From the NCBI GenBank assembly GCA_012960835.1, contig DUAL01000294.1, forward strand, positions 1 to 10,844: 10,844 bases of DNA, read 5' to 3'. The notes below the pieces were generated by a model that was given only the letters and a program-made list of their open reading frames with translations, was not told the origin of the DNA and ran no database searches. This stretch comes from Flavobacteriales bacterium (GTDB taxonomy: Bacteria; Bacteroidota; Bacteroidia; Flavobacteriales; BACL11). This document shows positions 6,019-10,844 of the stretch, one piece after another (the stretch's first letter is position 1; the number at the start of each line of letters is the position of its first letter). The position numbers were made by a program, and so were the translations under genes.

Positions 6019-8634
6019 ATGGAATTAGCAAAAAAGTATAATCCTACAGATGCAGAAAAGAAATGGTACTCACATTGGGTGGAGAAAGGTTATTTCCATT
6101 CCACTCCTGATGAGCGTGAGGCCTATACCATTGTAATTCCACCACCGAATGTAACAGGGGTTTTACATATGGGGCATATGCTAAACAATACCTTGCAGGA
6201 TGTAATGGTAAGAAGAGCAAGAATGATGGGATTCAATGCTTGTTGGGTACCTGGTACTGATCATGCCTCTATTGCAACTGAAGCTAAAGTAGTACAAAAA
6301 TTAGCCCAAGAAGGAATACAAAAAAGTGACCTAACAAGAGATGAATTCTTAGCTCATGCTTTTGACTGGAAAGAGAAACACGGAGGAATCATCTTAGAAC
6401 AATTGAAAAAATTAGGTGCATCATGCGATTGGGAGCGCACAAAGTTTACCATGGATGACGACATGAGTGAATCCGTAATTAAGGTTTTTGTGGACTTGCA
6501 CCAAAAAGGACTTATCTACAGAGGAGTACGAATGGTAAATTGGGATCCTTCCGCACAAACAGCACTCTCTGATGAAGAAGTAATCCACAAAGAAGTAAAT
6601 TCAAAATTATACCATATTGCCTATAATATTGAAGATAGTGATGAAAAACTTACAATTGCCACTACAAGACCAGAAACTATTTTAGGAGATTCTGCAATTT
6701 GTGTAAATCCAAATGACGAACGATACACTCATCTAAAAGGTAAAAAAGCAATTATACCTTTAGTGGACAGGATAATCCCTATCATCTTTGATGAATATGT
6801 GGATATGGAATTTGGGACTGGAGCCTTAAAAATTACACCTGCACATGACATTAACGATTATCAATTAGGCGATAAGTACGGCTTGGAAACAATAGACATC
6901 CTAAATGATGATGGTACTTTAAGTGAAGCTGCAAAACTATATGTTGGAAAAGATAGGTTCGTTGTAAGAGAAGAAATAGCGGTTGATTTAAAAGCGAAAG
7001 GCTACTTAGTAAAAACTGAAGAATACCAAAATAAAGTTGGTTTTTCTGAAAGAACAGATGCCGTAATTGAACCAAAACTTTCCATGCAATGGTTCTTTAA
7101 AATGGAATCGTTTTCAAAACCAGCATTGGAGCATGTTATGAATGGTGACATACAATTTCATCCTCCAAAATTCAAAAACACCTACCGCCACTGGATGGAA
7201 AACATCAAGGATTGGTGTGTATCGCGTCAGCTTTGGTGGGGACAACAAATTCCTGCTTATTTTTATGAAGGCAATAAATATGTTGTGGCTGAAAGCAAAG
7301 AGGAAGCTTTAGTATTAGCGCAAAAAGAAAAGCCAAGCGTTACTATGGCGGACTTACGCCAAGATGCTGATGTATTGGACACTTGGTTCTCATCTTGGCT
7401 GTGGCCAATATCCGTTTTTGATGGCATCCGAAATCCTGATAATGAAGAAATAAATTACTATTACCCTACCAATGATTTAATTACAGGACCAGATATCTTA
7501 TTCTTTTGGGTTGCTAGAATGGTAATGGCAGGATACGAATACAGAAATGATATGCCATTTAAACATGTATATCTAACAGGACTTGTTAAGGATGTCAAAG
7601 GCAGAAAAATGAGTAAAACTTTAGGCAACTCTCCGGATCCAATTGAGTTAATGGAAAAATATGGTGCTGATGGTGTAAGAGTTGGTATGCTTCTATGCTC
7701 TCCTGCTGGTAACGATTTACCGTTTGATGAAGGGCTTTGTGAGCAAGGAAGGAATTTCTGTAATAAAATATGGAATGCCTTTCGTTTAATAAAAGGTTGG
7801 GAAGTTGCAAATTGTGAGCAGCCAGAAAGTGCTAAACAAGCAATTATTTGGTTTGAAAATAAACTCAGTAAGGCCATTTCTGAAATTGATGAATCGTATA
7901 GTAAATACAGAATTTCAGAAGCTTTAATGAGTACTTATAAATTGATTTGGGATGATTTCTGTTCTTGGTATTTGGAAATGGCAAAACCAAATTATGGTTC
8001 ACCAATTGATTCAATTACGTACAACAAAACAATTGAGCAGTTAGAAAAAATATTAAAACTATTACATCCATTTATACCTTTCTTATCAGAAGAAATTTGG
8101 CATTTAATTGATGATAGAAAAGAAGACATAATTGTTGCTGATTGGCCAACAGCATCAGCTGTAAACGAGCAGTTATTAGCTGATTTTAAAAACACAACTG
8201 AGGTGGTTGCAGGAATCAGAACGATAAGAAAAGAGCAGGATATTGCAAACAAAGAGCAATTGGAATTAGTCGTGATTAAGAGCCAAAAATCCAAGACTAA
8301 TTTAGATGCCATTATTGTGAAATTAGGAAACCTAACAGCTGTAAATACTACTGAAGAAAAACCAACTGGTGCTTTTAGTTTTATGGTTAAAGCAAATGAA
8401 TACTTTATCCCACTAGGAGATAAGATTGATGTAGGAGCAGAAATTGAAAAACTACAAAAGGAATTGGATTACACTACGGGTTTCCTTAAAATGGTTGAAG
8501 GAAAATTATCCAACGAAAAGTTTGTGCAAAATGCTCCACAACAGCTTGTTGATAACGAGCAAAAAAAGCGAGTAGATGCAAAGGCGAAAATTAAGATTTT
8601 AGCAGAAAAAATAACTGCTATATCTAATGGGTAA
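6019..8634 (+). CDS. valS: Valyl-tRNA synthetase
   Basis: This is the 871-residue class I enzyme that charges tRNA-Val in the cytoplasm. The catalytic Rossmann fold carries PPPNVTGVLHMGH (41-53, the HIGH motif) and GRKMSKTLGNSPDP (528-541, the KMSKS loop, here KMSKT). The CP1 editing domain that removes mischarged threonine lies between them, with TTRPETILGD (215-224) and GTGALKITPAHD (266-277). CVSRQLWWGQQIP (400-412) and LDTWFSSWLWP (453-463) are typical of ValRS. The anticodon-binding helical domain includes LLHPFIPFLSEEIW (681-694). The C-terminus (about 804-868) is the tRNA-binding coiled coil with EIEKLQKELDYTTGFLKMVEGKLSNEKFVQNAP. Length is normal and nothing essential is missing. The start is fixed by the MELAKKYNPTDAEKKWYSHW opening. 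The stop lies inside the next gene (8-nt overlap). I see no T-box or other leader regulation; there is no room for one downstream of the predicted promoter. Confidence 0.98.
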   Translation: MELAKKYNPTDAEKKWYSHWVEKGYFHSTPDEREAYTIVIPPPNVTGVLHMGHMLNNTLQDVMVRRARMMGFNACWVPGTDHASIATEAKVVQKLAQEGIQKSDLTRDEFLAHAFDWKEKHGGIILEQLKKLGASCDWERTKFTMDDDMSESVIKVFVDLHQKGLIYRGVRMVNWDPSAQTALSDEEVIHKEVNSKLYHIAYNIEDSDEKLTIATTRPETILGDSAICVNPNDERYTHLKGKKAIIPLVDRIIPIIFDEYVDMEFGTGALKITPAHDINDYQLGDKYGLETIDILNDDGTLSEAAKLYVGKDRFVVREEIAVDLKAKGYLVKTEEYQNKVGFSERTDAVIEPKLSMQWFFKMESFSKPALEHVMNGDIQFHPPKFKNTYRHWMENIKDWCVSRQLWWGQQIPAYFYEGNKYVVAESKEEALVLAQKEKPSVTMADLRQDADVLDTWFSSWLWPISVFDGIRNPDNEEINYYYPTNDLITGPDILFFWVARMVMAGYEYRNDMPFKHVYLTGLVKDVKGRKMSKTLGNSPDPIELMEKYGADGVRVGMLLCSPAGNDLPFDEGLCEQGRNFCNKIWNAFRLIKGWEVANCEQPESAKQAIIWFENKLSKAISEIDESYSKYRISEALMSTYKLIWDDFCSWYLEMAKPNYGSPIDSITYNKTIEQLEKILKLLHPFIPFLSEEIWHLIDDRKEDIIVADWPTASAVNEQLLADFKNTTEVVAGIRTIRKEQDIANKEQLELVVIKSQKSKTNLDAIIVKLGNLTAVNTTEEKPTGAFSFMVKANEYFIPLGDKIDVGAEIEKLQKELDYTTGFLKMVEGKLSNEKFVQNAPQQLVDNEQKKRVDAKAKIKILAEKITAISNG

Positions 8635-9349
8635 AAAGTTTTTATTATTTTCCCTTCTTTTTAGTTGCATATTTGCTTTTGCATCCAACCCAAGCGAAAC
8701 AGATGGCATAAAGGGAAACTTTGATTTGGGACTGAATTACACCCAAAATATACAAAAAACCCTTCAGTTCAATAATGTGTTTTTGCTCCGCTACAAAAAA
8801 GGAAAATCAAATTTTAGTTTAGGAAATAATATTTCATTTATCAGCAAAACTGGGGAAGAACAGTTGCTAAACAAAGGAACACAAGATTTTAAATATTCTT
8901 ACAAAAGAAAAAAACTTGGTGCTGATATTTCTCTGCAACACCTATACGATATTAGTAGAAGCATAAAAACAAGATGGACTAGCGGACTGGGGCTTTCTTA
9001 CGCTTTTATTCAAAAGGATGATAAAAAATTAGTAATTGGAATTTCTGCACTAAAAGAAAAAGAAACGCCTATAAGCGGAGAGGTGAAAATTCAAAACCGA
9101 ATGAGTGCTAACCTAGATTTTTCAATAAAATTAAATAAGAATATTGAGCTTTTAGGAGCGAACAATTACCAGCCCAATATAGAGGAGGCGGGAGATTTCC
9201 GGCTAAAGACAATGCTTGCATTAAGGATAAATTTAAGCCCTCATTTTTTGCTGAGCATCAACAATACCTTTAATTATGATAGCTTCCCCGCAGAGGGAAT
9301 TCCAGAAACCGACTACCAACTGATAAATAGTATTTCTTATACTTTTTAG
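8627..9349 (+). CDS. DUF481-like outer-membrane beta-barrel protein
   Basis: This 240-residue protein has a signal peptide (MGKKFLLFSLLFSCIFAFA, cleavage likely near residue 19-20). The rest alternates polar and hydrophobic residues in short strands and ends YQLINSISYTF with a terminal Phe, the classic outer-membrane barrel signal. The general layout resembles DUF481 proteins: TRWTSGLGLSYAFI around 116-129, NNYQPNIEEAGDFRLK around 174-189, then a YDSFP segment near 217-221. The 8-nt overlap of its ATG with the end of valS implies coupled translation. The function is unknown. A lipoprotein is less likely, because the residues before Cys14 (L-F-S) fit a lipobox poorly. The barrel call is firm; the DUF481 assignment is a pattern judgement. 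Confidence 0.75.
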   Translation: MGKKFLLFSLLFSCIFAFASNPSETDGIKGNFDLGLNYTQNIQKTLQFNNVFLLRYKKGKSNFSLGNNISFISKTGEEQLLNKGTQDFKYSYKRKKLGADISLQHLYDISRSIKTRWTSGLGLSYAFIQKDDKKLVIGISALKEKETPISGEVKIQNRMSANLDFSIKLNKNIELLGANNYQPNIEEAGDFRLKTMLALRINLSPHFLLSINNTFNYDSFPAEGIPETDYQLINSISYTF

Positions 9350-9367
9350 AAAATAGTTATTGGCTTG

Positions 9368-9431
9368 TAATTTGATAATTATCATATCCGCACATTACCA
9401 AATTGATTCATTGCTACATTAGTCCATTATC
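9368..9431. repeat. Degenerate octamer-period intergenic repeat
   Basis: Read on the minus strand from 9431 down to 9368 the sequence divides into eight consecutive 8-mers: GATAATGG, ACTAATGT, AGCAATGA, ATCAATTT, GGTAATGT, GCGGATAT, GATAATTA, TCAAATTA. Most share an (T/C)AAT(G/T) core in the same register, so the array is a worn tandem repeat with an 8-bp period. It contains a perfect palindrome TGATAATTATCA (9373-9384) and an imperfect 11-bp inverted repeat (9369-9379 with 9394-9404). It fills most of the 106-bp gap between two convergent genes. I recall similar AATTTGAT/AATGTGAT-like arrays in intergenic DNA of Bacteroidota, with no known role. Confidence 0.55.
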
Positions 9432-9455
9432 TTTTCTAGTCTAGTGTCTAATTTA

Positions 9456-10844
9456 CTAAAAACCAACAACTATCTTCTCCACTGTTCCATTATCATATAT
9501 ATAGAGCAGAGTAGTTTCTTCTTTTATTGTTGTAATATCTACCTCTCTACCCAAAACATCTGTTATTTTTAGTAATTTTCTATTTACATCAGAAGTAGTT
9601 TCATGTAATGAAGATGTAGCAACTTCCTCATATAAAGAAAAATCATCTACTGCTGCCTCAACTAAACTCCCTCCACTTAAAGCTCCATTTGTACTATCGG
9701 ATGCAATAAATTTAACCCTTACTTGGCTGGTTAAGTTCACATAATCATTCACCCTAAAAGCTACTCTTCTCCAACTTTTATCGGAGGTTAGAGTATTTTC
9801 AACATATTGCCAATTTACACCATCATCTGTTACCAAAACATGCCACCAGTCTGCATTTGGCTCTGCTCCTGTTGGGGGGTTATTCGTGTACCAACGGTAA
9901 TAAGTAAAAACAGGGTTGGTATAGGAAGTTAAATCATAAAAAGGAGAAAAAAGAGTAGTATGTCCATCATCGACATCATTTTGGCCAATACCATCAAAAA
10001 GACTTGCATTTCCTGTAAAAGCACATTCTACTCCATTTGGTGTATGGTCCTGATCCGTTTGCACAATGGTGCTCGGGTCCGTTGGGTCAGAAAAAGAGCC
10101 AGTTGGTTCATCAACTTCCCATTCGCCAGAGCTCAGTCCTGAGGCAATATCGCTTGGGTCGCCTAATTGCCAAAAACCAACATTAGCATCAAAATCTTCT
10201 ATTCCCATAAACTCAAATCCGTTCAAGATAAAATAAGGAACATTGGCATGCTGGCTAAGGTTGGCAGCCATTGGCGTTATGCCTGATTGCTTGCCATATG
10301 TATCCTCCAATAAAATGTAATAAGCAATAAGTGTTCCGGCTGGCTGAGCTGGAATATGCCCTATATAAGTAGTTCCTCCAGAACTGCTTAATACTATTGA
10401 ATTCCAACTAGTTGCATTGTTTAGCTTATAGTGTACTTTAGCATTACTTAATGCCCAAGCATAAGTAAGTGCAATAGAAGCATTTATTGTAATATCATTA
10501 TTTGGCGCTGACATCATTACTTGGGCGTGTATGATATTGGCATTAGATAGTAAACTAATTCCATGCAAAGCAAAAGCATCTACAATTATTTGGTCGTTGG
10601 GTGTTCCGTTATATATGTTTCCATCATTATCATCAGCCATTAGAGTTTCTAATAAAACATCAGTATAGATAATTCCTTCAGTACCACCAGCACCATCTGG
10701 AGCCCCATCATAAGTGTATTTGAATAAATCCATCATTTGCCCCATATTATTAAAACCCAAATAAGTATCCCACCAACAACCGGCAATTATCTCACCATCA
10801 GCATGTACCTCTCCCGTTAAATCTTGTGGATACACCTTTCTATC
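9456..10844 (-). CDS. Secreted metallopeptidase-like protein with T9SS sorting domain (C-terminal part)
   Basis: The frame is open through the right edge, so the N-terminus is missing; the GTG at 10833-10835 is an internal Val codon. The 462 visible residues are described from the edge. (a) About 1-95: end of a peptidase-like domain with EVHADGEIIAGCWWDTY and, later, NDGNIYNGTPND, resembling the end of the catalytic region in fungalysin-type (M36) or related secreted metalloproteases. The HExxH site would lie outside the window. (b) About 103-190: an Ig-like beta-sandwich. (c) About 215-405: a jelly-roll/MAM-like module with GEWEVDEPTGS, DHTPNG, NDVDDGHTTLFSPFYDL, YYRWYTNN and LVEAAVDDFSLYE. 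(d) The last 45 residues: a T9SS sorting domain of the KITDVLGREV...LLYIYDNGTVEK type. The protein should be exported by Sec, then secreted or surface-attached through T9SS. Peptidase identity is inferred; the T9SS tail is clear. Confidence 0.82.
   Translation of the reverse strand, partial: DRKVYPQDLTGEVHADGEIIAGCWWDTYLGFNNMGQMMDLFKYTYDGAPDGAGGTEGIIYTDVLLETLMADDNDGNIYNGTPNDQIIVDAFALHGISLLSNANIIHAQVMMSAPNNDITINASIALTYAWALSNAKVHYKLNNATSWNSIVLSSSGGTTYIGHIPAQPAGTLIAYYILLEDTYGKQSGITPMAANLSQHANVPYFILNGFEFMGIEDFDANVGFWQLGDPSDIASGLSSGEWEVDEPTGSFSDPTDPSTIVQTDQDHTPNGVECAFTGNASLFDGIGQNDVDDGHTTLFSPFYDLTSYTNPVFTYYRWYTNNPPTGAEPNADWWHVLVTDDGVNWQYVENTLTSDKSWRRVAFRVNDYVNLTSQVRVKFIASDSTNGALSGGSLVEAAVDDFSLYEEVATSSLHETTSDVNRKLLKITDVLGREVDITTIKEETTLLYIYDNGTVEKIVVGF

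Noticed and set aside
5789..6031. Minus-strand frame spanning the divergent promoter region
   Set aside because: It covers the DUF1573 promoter and leader and the valS start; the true start of the DUF1573 gene is at 5886 in another frame.
10833..10835. GTG as the start of the T9SS protein
   Set aside because: The frame stays open to the window edge and the sequence continues a domain already in progress, so this is an internal valine codon.
1..10844. CRISPR arrays, insertion sequences, tRNA/rRNA genes, toxin-antitoxin or defence genes
   Set aside because: None seen on either strand; gene content is housekeeping and envelope-related.

Overview
The window looks like chromosomal DNA from a member of the Bacteroidota, probably Flavobacteriales or a related order. 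Five things point there: AT-rich sequence; TAnnTTTG promoter elements (one with TTTG exactly 19 bp upstream); no obvious Shine-Dalgarno sites; a BatA-type membrane protein and a DUF1573 protein; and a secreted protein ending in a type IX secretion (T9SS) sorting domain.

Layout. (1) Positions 1-4091, plus strand, is a tightly packed run: the 3' tail of an unidentified gene, a LolD-like ABC ATPase (ATGA overlap), a large BatA/VWA-type membrane protein, and a dihydroorotase-family protein (again an ATGA overlap). (2) Positions 4105-5886, minus strand, hold a class I PLP aminotransferase and a secreted DUF1573 protein. A strong intrinsic terminator lies between them, just ahead of the aminotransferase start codon. 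(3) Positions 5887-6018 form a divergent promoter region. (4) Positions 6019-9349, plus strand, hold valyl-tRNA synthetase and, overlapping it by 8 nt, a small DUF481-like outer-membrane beta-barrel. (5) Positions 9350-9455 form a convergent gap containing a degenerate repeat with an 8-bp period. (6) From 9456 to the right edge, minus strand, is the C-terminal part of a large secreted metallopeptidase-like protein, cut off by the window.

Most of the genes are housekeeping or envelope genes, and I do not see a defence system, mobile element, CRISPR array or RNA gene. No stretch over 300 bases lacks a gene. The best leads are: the dihydroorotase homologue, which appears to have lost three of its usual metal-binding histidines while keeping the fold and being translationally coupled to a membrane VWA protein; the terminator-like hairpin in the aminotransferase leader; the octamer-period intergenic repeat; and two promoters whose TAnnTTTGCA box sits at the same distance from the ATG, suggesting leaderless or nearly leaderless mRNAs.
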